64,000 bases of DNA from Cardiocondyla obscurior. Lineage: Eukaryota; Arthropoda; Insecta; Hymenoptera; Formicidae. The stretch covers positions 372,001 to 436,000 of the forward strand of contig NC_091873.1 in NCBI RefSeq assembly GCF_019399895.1, in the 5' to 3' direction. The position numbers and the translations under genes are program-made. Positions within the stretch are counted from its first letter, which is position 1. Each line of letters opens with the position of its first letter. This document shows, one piece after another, positions 11,196 to 21,157 of this stretch. Below the pieces are notes generated by a model. That model made no database searches. It had not been told where the DNA came from and saw nothing but the letters and a program-made list of their open reading frames with translations.

Positions 11196-11649
11196 CTGAA
11201 ACAGTGTAAAATGTCCCAATTTTTGAAAAGCAAAGAGACAAGTGAGTATTCAGCAGTTGAAAAGTGTGTCAAACACTTTGTAATTAAAACCTTTAAGTAA
11301 TACCTTTCTGTTCGCGAAAAATCGACGAGACAAAGAGCGTGAATAAAAGGAATAAAGTCTAATAAACATGTATAATAAATAAAGACAGCTGCGTGACTCG
11401 TAGGGACAAAAACAATAACACGAGATCAACGAACTTAGAAGTTCTTGGAAATATCGCGAAATTTCGAGAAAGCGAGGCAACTATAAATACCGCGATATGA
11501 AACGACGCGAGAGAGTCTCGATAAAAAAGTCACAACATTAAGTTTAAAATACCGTCCTACGTACGCGCGCCCTTAGCATCTTTGTCGTACCGCTGATTCG
11601 TACCATTGTTCTGCCTTCTGCAGAACGCGTAATAAACGGTCACGGATCT

Positions 11650-11902
11650 TTACTTGAACATCGAATCCAGTTTATTTAAACCTTTCTCCATCAATATCTC
11701 GGAGACGAGAACGGACATCCTAACCGACGGAAAACCACGATAACGAATTAATTCGGCAACGTTACGAACACTTATTTCACATGATTGCTTTGACGGTACT
11801 GCTTCCATAACATCTCGAGATGGTCCTGCCTTCATAACATCTCGAGATGGTCCAGGTATTTGGACATCTTCCAAATCTCTGTTTTTCTGGACTTCGTCAA
11901 TT
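11650..11902 (-). CDS. Unknown small exon with PGPSRDVM repeat (left arm copy)
   Basis: An exon beginning after a TTTTAG acceptor at 11902 and ending with TAA at 11650; about 84 residues. It contains a tandem repeat (two copies of GPSRDVM-A) and a C-terminal helical part (ISVRNVAELIRYRGFPSVRM). I recognise no family. It lies upstream of the zinc-finger exons in the same orientation and could be an alternative last exon of the same locus. The right-arm copy (16697-16949) encodes an identical peptide. Confidence 0.4.
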
Positions 11903-12624
11903 CTAAAATAATTATTACAACATTAATATCGGCTAAGTTCATCGATTGTTTATATACAGGGTGTCTAGATTTTTTTTTTTACTCATAAAATTTTTGAGTA
12001 GACAATGATAATTCAAGACCAAAAGCCCTGTACAATTTTGTAAAATTCAGAACCGTTGATTTTATAAAAATTATAATGTTTCGGCGAATGATCGTTAAGA
12101 AATCTATGGGCTGGGCGCAACGACGGCAATGTTTAGCTTTCTGCAGGAAGTAGCCGAATCTAACAATGATGATTGGCAAGCAGATTGTAATGTGTCTCAA
12201 CGAATGAATGCTAAGAATGTTAGGGATCGGCCGCGGCGGCGACGGTGTTTATAATTGCTACAAAGATTTTCGATACGTGATTGCGTCTTTCCGAGGTGAC
12301 TTAGATTACAATAACTTAGATTACAAAAATTGATTAAATCTTAATTCAAAAATTGACTGACTACTTAGAGCAGAATCAGCTGCGTATATTATACATGAAG
12401 AACGTTATAAACGTTTGACGTGTATTTATCTGTTTCAATTAATTATCAAAAAGTCTGCAGGCGAGCTCGACGTCCGGAAATTAAATATGTGGCGAGACCT
12501 CTCTGTCCCGCCACTACAGGCATACGCGTGCTATCATAGGACCGCGCCGAAGGCGAACGACGACGGCCCACCGACACCGAAGGCCGAGGAGGTAGGGATA
12601 CCCCTACCTCCTCCGACCAACGGG

Positions 12625-12632
12625 TATAAAAG
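12625..12632 (+). promoter_or_regulatory. TATA-like box in GC-rich promoter region
   Basis: TATAAAAG in a GC-rich block that precedes the exon at 13312 in the same orientation. The block (12488-13013) has TG...CA-like borders and an AATAAA near its end, so an old LTR acting as a promoter is possible, but I see no TSD. Confidence 0.35.
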
Positions 12633-13311
12633 CTGCGACAACGGACGGACCAGCACCTTGTTTCGATCCGACTCTCGCCGCGACCACTCGGCCGCGACAG
12701 AGAAGACTCCTAGTCCGATTCCGTCTCGGGGGATTATCCCGGACGATCCGCAGTGCAGCGACTCAAGAGGTTTCCCGGCCGCGATCTCGGGGGTAACTCA
12801 AAGCACTGGCCGTTGACTCGGGGATACCCGATCGACTTTAGCAACGACTTCTTATAAACAACGTTTCGACAAAGACTCTCTTTTCTCGAGAATGCCTTTA
12901 TTTACATCGGCCCTCAAACAAAGGCGATGTACCGATCTTACAGGTTATCGATTCGTAGGAATAATAATATAAACGGCACATATTTCGCGTTCAAATAAAT
13001 TTGTTTCCCTACATAACCGTGTTATTGGAACGCTACAACGTTGAGTTATTGCTATTGATAATAATCGTAATTTTCCCTTTTTATTTTTAACATTATCCGA
13101 TATGCGTTAATTTTTTTTTTTTTTTATTTAATTATATTTTGTCAATTCGTGAAAATACATACTATAAAAATAAAAAAATGTTTGTGGCAATTACCGTAAC
13201 AATGTAAAAAAACAAATGTATTTATTTTATTGTAGAAGTAAAATATATAGGGTAAAAAACTGGAAAATTATCGATATCCGCGATTAAAACCCGATAATAT
13301 CTGTATTGCAG

Positions 13312-14353
13312 GACTGCCACACTCAAGGAGGAATCAAACCGACAACTTATCGGCAAGTCAAAATTTAGAGATCGAAGCTTTATCGAATTCTTTCGACGAC
13401 AAAAGTGATGACATGCTTTACAGTTCGACAGATATCAAAATTCGTACGTGGCTACACTCGTTTCTCGATAATCCGACCGCCGAAGATTCTATAGCCGAAG
13501 AAAACGAAATACCGATCAAAGACGAAGCTAGACCGACGAACCCAATATCCGACGAGAGCGACGAAGTACAGCAGGACAGCATCAGCGCAAGTCGCAGGCC
13601 GAAGCAAGATAGAAAACGGAGCACGGATTGTCCAAAGCGAATTGGCGAGGACGGCGTGAGGTCCCAGGTGGGCAAAGAGACGAGTCAGATTGGCGAGATA
13701 ATAAAGATCGATTCCGGGTTCAAATACAAGACGATCGACGCCAGAATACGTATAATGAACCAACGCGAGAAGATTGTGAGGTCGATCCGGCGACGGCACC
13801 TAGTCAAGATAATTTATCATCGATTGCAGCGGTGCATGATCAGATCGCGGCATCCACGTCTTTGAATGCGCCGGTCGCATCTACGAGCACTGAGCAATCC
13901 ACGTCGAACTGGTCTCACGCGAAAAATAAAAAGTTACCCAAAATAATCAAGGATATCCTGCTTACGCCGAATAGTAAATATAACTCAGCTGCTATTAGAA
14001 TGCTTGATAATAAAAGAAAGTGCAATATATCTACTCACTTGGAGTTCACTGATAAGAAACAAGATGCGATTGATAAGAACCTAAACTTGTCAGACATAAA
14101 CTCGCCGCCATTAAGCGACATTCTACTGTCGTGCAGACTGATTAACAAAACAGATATCAATAGTACGAGCAATTTGCCAATACATATAACCAGTGAGAAG
14201 TTTAAAAAATTAAAACTTGTAAAGAGTGTTAAATCTCGAGAGAGGAGTAATGTTCAAAGGATACCGGATGAGGCTACTTTTTCTCTAAACACGAGTAGAT
14301 TATTCTTGAGAAAAAAATCAGAACTCGATAACAACAGTAATTGTGAAGTGTGA
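13312..14353 (+). CDS. Unknown Ser/Asn-rich protein, two overlapping frames (left arm copy)
   Basis: Exon opening after a good acceptor (CTGTATTGCAG at 13301-13311). Frame 1 reads from 13312 to 13865 (acidic, DNPTAEDSIAEENEIPIKDE). Frame 2 is open from 13613 to 14353 (PKIIKDILLTPNSKYNSAA, KRKCNISTHLEFTDKKQDA). The two overlap for about 240 bp. A frameshift or a small intron must join them if it is one gene. The LLTPNSK-type motif and basic tail recall C-terminal regions of insect pogo-like transposase relatives, but this is weak. The inverted copy has the same arrangement, so the feature predates the duplication. Confidence 0.45.
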
Positions 14354-14369
14354 TCTGGTAGATTTCGTA
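14226..14369. other. Spacer of the inverted duplication
   Basis: About 145 bp that do not pair between the arms. The left copy of the unknown gene runs through it to a stop at 14353, and the right copy runs through it in the other direction to a stop at 14318. Each copy therefore has a different C-terminus made from spacer sequence. Confidence 0.7.
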
Positions 14370-15284
14370 TTTTTTACAAATTTTAATCTTTTAAACTTCT
14401 CACTGGCTATATGTATTGGCAAATTGCTCGTACTGTTGATATCTGTTTTGTTAATCAGTCTGCACGACAGTGGAATGTCGCTTAATGACGGCGAGTTTAT
14501 GTCTGACAAGTTTAGGTTCTTATCAATCGCATCTTGTTTCTTATCAGTGAACTCCAAGTGAGTAGATATATTGCACTTTCTTTTATTATCAAGCATTCTA
14601 ATAGCAGCTGAGTTATATTTACTATTCGGCGTAAGCAGGATATCCTTGATTATTTTGGGTAACTTTTTATTTTTCGCGTGAGACCAGTTCGACGTGGATT
14701 GCTCAGTGCTCGTAGATGCGACCGGCGCATTCAAAGACGTGGATGCCGCGATCTGATCATGCACCGCTGCAATCGATGATAAATTATCTTGACTAGGTGC
14801 CGTCGCCGGATCGACCTCACAATCTTCTCGCGTTGGTTCATTATACGTATTCTGGCGTCGATCGTCTTGTATTTGAACCCGGAATCGATCTTTATTATCT
14901 CGCCAATCTGACTCGTCTCTTTGCCCACCTGGGACCTCACGCCGTCCTCGCCAATTCGCTTTGGACAATCCGTGCTCCGTTTTCTATCTTGCTTCGGCCT
15001 GCGACTTGCGCTGATGCTGTCCTGCTGTACTTCGTCGCTCTCGTCGGATATTGGGTTCGTCGGTCTAGCTTCGTCTTTGATCGGTATTTCGTTTTCTTCG
15101 GCTATAGAATCTTCGGCGGTCGGATTATCGGGAAACGAGTGTAGCCACGTACGAATTTTGATATCTGTCGAACTGTAAAGCATGTCATCACTTTTGTCGT
15201 CGAAAGAATTCGATAAAGCTTCGATCTCTAAATTTTGACTTGCCGATAAGTTGTCGGTTTGATTCCTCCTTGAGTGTGGCAGTC
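14318..15284 (-). CDS. Unknown Ser/Asn-rich protein (right arm copy)
   Basis: Mirror copy of 13312-14353: acceptor at 15284, frame 1 from 15284 to 14731, frame 2 from about 14980 to 14318. It differs from the left copy by a Leu/Pro change in the WLHSF-DNPTA segment, by changes near SDINSPSLSDIPLS, and by the C-terminal 20 or so residues, which are taken from the spacer. Both copies keep the long double-open overlap. Function not recognised. Confidence 0.45.
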
Positions 15285-15966
15285 CTGCAATACAGATATT
15301 ATCGGGTTTTAATCGCGGATATCGATAATTTTCCAGTTTTTTACCCTATATATTTTACTTCTACAATAAAATAAATACATTTGTTTTTTTACATTGTTAC
15401 GGTAATTGCCACAAACATTTTTTTATTTTTATAGTATGTATTTTCACGAATTGACAAAATATAATTAAATAAAAAAAAAAAAAAATTAACGCATATCGGA
15501 TAATGTTAAAAATAAAAAGGGAAAATTACGATTATTATCAATAGCAATAACTCAACGTTGTAGCGTTCCAATAACACGGTTATGTAGGGAAACAAATTTA
15601 TTTGAACGCGAAATATGTGCCGTTTATATTATTATTCCTACGAATCGATAACCTGTAAGATCGGTACATCGCCTTTGTTTGAGGGCCGATGTAAATAAAG
15701 GCATTCTCGAGAAAAGAGAGTCTTTGTCGAAACGTTGTTTATAAGAAGTCGTTGCTAAAAAGTCGATCGGGTATCCCCCGAGTCAACGGCCAGTGCTTTG
15801 AGTTACCCCCGAGATCGCGGCCGGGAAACCTCTTGAGTCGCTGCACTGCGGATCGTCCGGGATAATCCCCCGAGACGGAATCGGACTAGGAGTCTTCTCT
15901 GTCGCGGCCGAGTGGTCGCGGCGAGAGTCGGATCGAAACAAGGTGCTGGTCCGTCCGTTGTCGCAG

Positions 15967-15974
15967 CTTTTATA
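15967..15974 (-). promoter_or_regulatory. TATA-like box (right arm copy)
   Basis: Mirror of the TATAAAAG at 12625, upstream of the right-arm unknown gene on the minus strand. The surrounding GC-rich block is conserved between arms. Confidence 0.35.
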
Positions 15975-16696
15975 CCCGTTGGTCGGAGGAGGTAGGGGTA
16001 TCCCTACCTCCTCGGCCTTCGGTGTCGGTGGGCCGTCGTCGTTCGCCTTCGGCGCGGTCCTATGATAGCACGCGTATGCCTGTAGTGGCGGGACAGAGAG
16101 GTCTCGCCACATATTTAATTTCCGGACGTCGAGCTCGCCTGCAGACTTTTTGATAATTAATTGAAACAGATAAATACACGTCAAACGTTTATAACGTTCT
16201 TCATGTATAATATACGCAGCTGATTCTGCTCTAAGTAGTCAGTCAATTTTTGAATTAAGATTTAATCAATTTTTGTAATCTAAGTTATTGTAATCTAAGT
16301 CACCTCGGAAAGACGCAATCACGTATCGAAAATCTTTGTAGCAATTATAAACACCGTCGCCGCCGCGGCCGATCCCTAACATTCTTAGCATTCATTCGTT
16401 GAGACACATTACAATCTGCTTGCCAATCATCATTGTTAGATTCGGCTACTTCCTGCAGAAAGCTAAACATTGCCGTCGTTGCGCCCAGCCCATAGATTTC
16501 TTAACGATCATTCGCCGAAACATTATAATTTTTATAAAATCAACGGTTCTGAATTTTACAAAATTGTACAGGGCTTTTGGTCTTGAATTATCATTGTCTA
16601 CTCAAAAATTTTATGAGTAAAAAAAAAAATCTAGACACCCTGTATATAAACAATCGATGAACTTAGCCGATATTAATGTTGTAATAATTATTTTAG

Positions 16697-16949
16697 AATT
16701 GACGAAGTCCAGAAAAACAGAGATTTGGAAGATGTCCAAATACCTGGACCATCTCGAGATGTTATGAAGGCAGGACCATCTCGAGATGTTATGGAAGCAG
16801 TACCGTCAAAGCAATCATGTGAAATAAGTGTTCGTAACGTTGCCGAATTAATTCGTTATCGTGGTTTTCCGTCGGTTAGGATGTCCGTTCTCGTCTCCGA
16901 GATATTGATGGAGAAAGGTTTAAATAAACTGGATTCGATGTTCAAGTAA
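16697..16949 (+). CDS. Unknown small exon with PGPSRDVM repeat (right arm copy)
   Basis: Begins after a TTTTAG acceptor and ends with a TAA at 16947-16949. It is identical in peptide to the left-arm exon at 11650-11902. A short duplicated segment (CCATCTCGAGATGTTATG) gives the two peptide repeats. No domain recognised. Confidence 0.4.
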
Positions 16950-17403
16950 AGATCCGTGACCGTTTATTACGCGTTCTGCAGAAGGCAGAACAATGGTACG
17001 AATCAGCGGTACGACAAAGATGCTAAGGGCGCGCGTACGTAGGACGGTATTTTAAACTTAATGTTGTGACTTTTTTATCGAGACTCTCTCGCGTCGTTTC
17101 ATATCGCGGTATTTATAGTTGCCTCGCTTTCTCGAAATTTCGCGATATTTCCAAGAACTTCTAAGTTCGTTGATCTCGTGTTATTGTTTTTGTCCCTACG
17201 AGTCACGCAGCTGTCTTTATTTATTATACATGTTTATTAGACTTTATTCCTTTTATTCACGCTCTTTGTCTCGTCGATTTTTCGCGAACAGAAAGGTATT
17301 ACTTAAAGGTTTTAATTACAAAGTGTTTGACACACTTTTCAACTGCTGAATACTCACTTGTCTCTTTGCTTTTCAAAAATTGGGACATTTTACACTGTTT
17401 CAG

Positions 17404-17778
17404 ATAAAATGTCCTAACTGCCCAAAAACATTTATATGCAGTCACAATGATGAAGCCGACGAACTCCAATCGCGCTTTAAAAAACCTCCAAAAAAATCAA
17501 CGGAAAGAGTAGTAAGTACTAATTATAGGTAATTCATTACTTTACTACTCGTAGCCATATGTTACGTTTAGTAGTAAAAATTAACACTAATTTTTTTATA
17601 TTTTAAACTATTTTAGTATCAATGCAAAGAATGTGAAAAATGTTATACATTGCCACAAAATTTAAAAAGGCATATTCAAATTGCTCACTCAAATTTCCAA
17701 TTAACATGTGAAATATGCCAGAAATCATTTAAACGTTCGGATATTTATAAAAAACATCTTAAAAGGCACGAAGAGTAA
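17404..17778 (+). pseudogene. C2H2 zinc-finger gene, last visible exons (right arm copy)
   Basis: Exons 17404-17511 (acceptor TTTCAG, donor GTAAGT) and 17617-17778 (acceptor TTTTAG). The two canonical fingers are identical to the left copy. The linker after the first CxxC module differs (RFKKPPKKS here, RFKNLKKS in the left arm) because of a small local change near 17490. The stop codon overlaps a GTAAGTATT that would be a good splice donor, and gypsy A sequence begins immediately after. Confidence 0.65.
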
Positions 17779-17967
17779 GTATTAATATTTTATATGGGCG
17801 AAAATGTTTTACCGCCCAAACTATGGCTAATAGCTCTTTCTCCGTTGTACTATAATTCTTTTCTGCCTTGTTTAATATTCTGCTAGCGTACGCGATGGGA
17901 CGATTTTCTCCTGTTTCTCCTTGCGATATTATGGCACCGATCGCGTAGTCTGATGCGTCGGTGGTGA

Positions 17968-18915
17968 TGTTACGTCCTCAGACTCCACATCTCCTTTTTT
18001 CCGACACGCGTTCGATAAATCAGATAAAAAGGGTAAACCGTGACAATTTGGTAACGAGAGAAAACTTCCAGAAGAAATAATTTATACTCTGAAATCTTTA
18101 TCGTCGGATGCCTAAATTAAACTTAGAACAATCACGCTATAGATGCCGACGGAAATCTAAACATAAAACTTTTCAAGGGACATTAAACTAATAGGGTCCC
18201 AAAACGATTTAGAATCAATATCGAATATCTGGCGATAAGTGAAGCACTTGAGATCGCAGTAATACCGTGGCTCCAAGACTTAAGCAAAACAAAGGCGCGG
18301 AAGTCCTGCGATCGTAAGAATATGACACGCGGTCGGATCCCATAAACAAACGCGACCCGGCGATAACGAACGGGAGCCCTTAAGAATTTTCTCCCAACTG
18401 TTAATGACAATATTCTGGAAGGTTGGAAGGGGAAGCCATGCGGGCGGAGTTTGGTACGAACAAATTTTTTCTCTCGGGCCAATAGATATCGGAAACTCCT
18501 CACCACGAATTAAAAATCTAAGGGCGAAAACTAGAACTCAAGGAAATCAGAGAAGAAATGAGATTTGAGTGACCAATAATTAAAAAAAAGAAAAAGTAGA
18601 CACGGCTGGCAAATAAGAACACTGACTTTTTCAAAATGAAAATCCGGCGCTAGTCACCCCCTTTTCCAAGGTTATAAAACCGCGCGTTTCGGCGGGACTC
18701 GCTCTCAGTCAGTTTTGTGGATCATATCAGCACCAGTAATTTTTCTTTGAATTTTAAATAGCAAAAGTGACTTTGTGAATTTCTTAAATTTAAAAAAGTT
18801 TATCAAGGATTCCTCTGAGATAATCGAATCTAGCAAGAAGTAAGTCTCATCATTTATTTTACCCTTATTTTCTCCTCTCCTTCAAAACGGTTCCACTAAA
18901 ATTCTAAAATTCTAA
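17968..18915 (+). mobile_element. TGTTACGTC-family element, half copy in the right arm
   Basis: Starts TGTTACGTC at 17968 and includes the upstream region, TATA/Inr (about 18675) and first exon with donor (AAGTAAGTCTC at about 18837-18848). It stops in the intron at the TA tract. It lacks the coding exon and right terminus present in copy 1, of which it is the inverted duplicate. Confidence 0.85.
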
Positions 18916-18918
18916 ATA

Positions 18919-18989
<71 letters not shown>
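18916..18989. repeat. (TA)n microsatellite at the duplication breakpoint
   Basis: About 75 bp of nearly pure TA repeats. The equivalent place in the left arm (9646-9678) has only about 30 bp. The paired region ends here. Confidence 0.85.
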
Positions 18990-18990
<1 letters not shown>

Positions 18991-19376
18991 CAGGGTGTCC
19001 CAGACATAACGAAGGATACTGGGAGGATAGATAGAATTGATTGAGACAAGTAGAAAAGTCCCGTACCATTTTGCAAAATTCTCAACCGTTATTGAGAAAA
19101 AAATTAAAATGTATAAATTGTATAGGCGTAAGAGCGACAAGGATGCTGCGCGTGAGTGAGCGCGACAGGCGAATCGCTAGAAATGGCGCCGTCGCCTGTC
19201 GCGCTCACTCACGCGCAGCATCCTTGTCGCTCTTACGCCTATACAATTTATACATTTTAATTTCTTTCTCAATAACGGTTGAGAATTTTGCAAAATGGTA
19301 CAGGACTTTTCTACTTGTCTCAATCAATTCTATCTATCCTCCCAGTATCCTTCGTTATGTCTGGGGCACCCTGTAT
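18990..19376. mobile_element. Foldback element FB-2
   Basis: Palindromic element opening with ACAGGGTGTCCCAGACATA and closing with its inverse before TATA. Its core (gagtgagcgcgacaggcgaat) matches FB-1 and FB-3. The arms differ slightly from FB-1 (ATAACGAAGGATACTGGGAGG), so it is a sibling rather than an identical copy. Flanked by TA. Confidence 0.8.
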
Positions 19377-19400
19377 ATAAAAGGAAAAAAAAAAAATATA

Positions 19401-19783
19401 TACAGGGTGTCCCAAACAATGTGTCACTCCCAAAAACTATGGGTAGAAAATTGAAATCTAAGACGAAAAGTCAAATGTAATTTTTAAAAATTCTCAATAG
19501 TTTTCGAGAAAAAAATATATAAAATGTATAGACGTAAGAGTGACAAGGAAGCTGCGCGTGAGTGAGCGCGACAGGCGAATGACTAGAAATGGCACCGTCC
19601 ATTGTCGCGCTCATTCACGAGCAGCTTCCTTGTCACTCTTACGTCTATACATTTTACATATTTTAATTTTTTTCTCGAAAACTATTGAGAATTTTTAAAA
19701 ATTGCATTTGACTTTTCGTCTTAGATTTCAATTTTCTACCTATAGTTTTTGGGAGTGACACATTGTTTGGGATACCCTGTATA
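19401..19783. mobile_element. Foldback element FB-3
   Basis: Third palindromic element: TACAGGGTGTCCCAAACAAT at the left, the inverse (ATTGTTTGGGATACCCTGTA) at the right, and the same core as FB-1 and FB-2. It lies only about 25 bp from FB-2. These look like non-autonomous MITEs inserting at TA. Confidence 0.8.
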
Positions 19784-19826
19784 TATAGAACAAATTAGGA
19801 GAGAAAATCCTTTTACACATTAATGC

Positions 19827-20566
19827 ATGCAAATCTCAACAATAGAAGAAATAGCTGTTCAACTTGAAGATACCCCTGAAGATATCAACTATCAGCCATT
19901 CTTACTAAAATTTTACCATAATGTTTAGTGAGAATCCGGTCCATAAACACTCGGCTGCTAACCAGGTACCCTATTTCTATCCGAATAATTAAGGTGGAAA
20001 GCCCTTCAATCTTTTGGGTACATCCTTCTCGTTGCCGAGGAGAATTCGAGCTACTACAAGAAGAATTCAGCCAAAGGATGGTTAGGAAGGGTAGATTTCT
20101 CCACATGCCTACCGAAGAAATGATTCCTGAAGAAACAGTTGCCGTCAGAATACATGGAGAATGGTTTAGAGCAGAAATCGTCTTTATACACGACACAACG
20201 ATTACTGTCAATTTACGAGATTGGGCATTAACCACACAAGTCCTTATGTCCGAAGTTTATTATCTAGAGGATAAATTTTGCGTTCTACCCTGGCAAGCTA
20301 TTCCTTATGGATTAGCGAATTTTCAGCTCATTGGTGGAGGATGCCGATGGACCCGTCGTACAAAGGAGGTGACCAAATGCTTCGCCAAAGGACTAACAGG
20401 AAGAATGAGGATAAGATTAACACCCTTTGATTTTGGCGCAATTGTTTCATTCGAAATTGATCAAGAAAGCGAATTTGCTGAACGCGATCTAACAGAACTA
20501 CTCATTAAAATGGGTTGTAGAGAATATACCGATAGAATTCAAGAGAGTGGTACTCCTAGTCTATAA
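19827..20566 (+). CDS. Extended Tudor-domain protein, probably one frameshift
   Basis: The frame 19922-20566 has the layout of an extended Tudor domain: SPSIFWVHPSRC near its start, EETVAVRIHGEWFRAEIVFI (Tudor barrel), the segment where FIDYGN is usually found (here VNLRDWAL), then LPWQAIPYGLANFQLIG and the outer SN-like strand region. Tudor proteins of this kind bind dimethylarginine tails of Piwi proteins in germ-granule piRNA pathways. A preceding 33-codon frame starting ATG at 19827 (STIEEIAVQLEDTPEDI) joins it if one base is shifted near 19920. The aromatic-cage position looks degenerate. The gene is intronless and an A-rich tract starts 12 bp after the stop, so a retrocopy is possible. 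Confidence 0.65.
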
Positions 20567-20578
20567 GGAGAATTCCCA

Positions 20579-20733
20579 GAAAAAAAAAAAAAAAAGTTTT
20601 ATAAAAAAGAAAAAAAACACCAAAATTAAAAAAAAAAAAATATATAATAAAAAGGAGGGTGAAAATTAAAAATTAAATAAAAGGAAGATGGGGGAGAAAA
20701 ACACGAAAGGTAACAAGGGAAGAATTAATTAAT

Positions 20734-20766
<33 letters not shown>

Positions 20767-20835
20767 AGGAAAAAAAAACACACAACAACAAAATAAAAAT
20801 ATATACAAAAAGATATATACACTCAAGAAGAACTA
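20579..20835. other. A-rich tract
   Basis: About 250 bp dominated by A runs on the plus strand directly after the Tudor gene. No gene seen. It may be a decayed poly(A) tail or simple sequence. Confidence 0.6.
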
Positions 20836-20923
20836 CATACCTATTTCAATTACTGGCACGCGCCACACAGAAGGCTCGGGTAATGTGCGCCCACATAAAT
20901 AGAAAAGGGAACCCCGCTGAATT

Positions 20924-21157
20924 AAGACTATTTAACTCTAACGGAAACAAAAGGAGAAAGAAACAAAACAAATTATAATTTCAACCCATATTTATTACAA
21001 AGAATACACGAATTACACTTATGATTAATCCAAAAGGGCTAAGACTACTTAACTCTAACGGAAACAAAAGGAAAAAGAAACGAAACAAATTATAATTTCA
21101 ACCCATATTTATTACAAAGAGTACACAAATTGCACTTATGATTAATCCAAAAGCCCT
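20924..21157. repeat. Two-copy 117-bp tandem repeat
   Basis: Unit starting AAGACTA-TTAACTCTAACGG at 20924 and again at 21041. Each unit contains TTTATTAC, which is an AATAAA signal on the minus strand. The second unit overlaps the stop codon of the gene at 21142-21855, so the 3' UTR and polyadenylation site have been duplicated. Confidence 0.8.

Larger units (their letters stand above)
9648..14225 (+). repeat. Left arm of 4.6-kb inverted duplication
   Basis: Sequence from the (TA)n tract at about 9648 to about 14225 reappears inverted at 14370-18945. Landmark pairs sum to a nearly constant value (10634/17968, 11195/17404, 11902/16697, 13312/15284 all about 28,600), which puts the centre at about 14,299 with a handful of small indels. 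Encoded peptides are identical or differ by single residues. The arm carries the gypsy A end, half of TGTTACGTC copy 1, a zinc-finger fragment and two other gene fragments. Confidence 0.9.
14370..18945 (-). repeat. Right arm of 4.6-kb inverted duplication
   Basis: Inverted copy of 9648-14225. It ends at the long (TA)n tract at about 18916-18989, inside what corresponds to the intron of the TGTTACGTC element. The rest of that element, present on the left side, is missing here. The right arm is therefore most simply the derived copy. Differences from the left arm are few (for example two or three residue changes in the unknown protein, and altered sequence near 17490 and near 15760). Confidence 0.9.

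Noticed and set aside
12488..13013. Solo LTR with TATA box in each palindrome arm
   Set aside because: TG...CA borders and AATAAA are present, but no TSD of 4-5 bp fits at the left arm borders. Kept only as a promoter-like region.
9648..18945. Possible assembly artefact instead of a true palindrome
   Set aside because: Not fully rejected, but the arms differ at several sites and the spacer is unique, which a simple read fold-back would not give. It remains the first thing to test.
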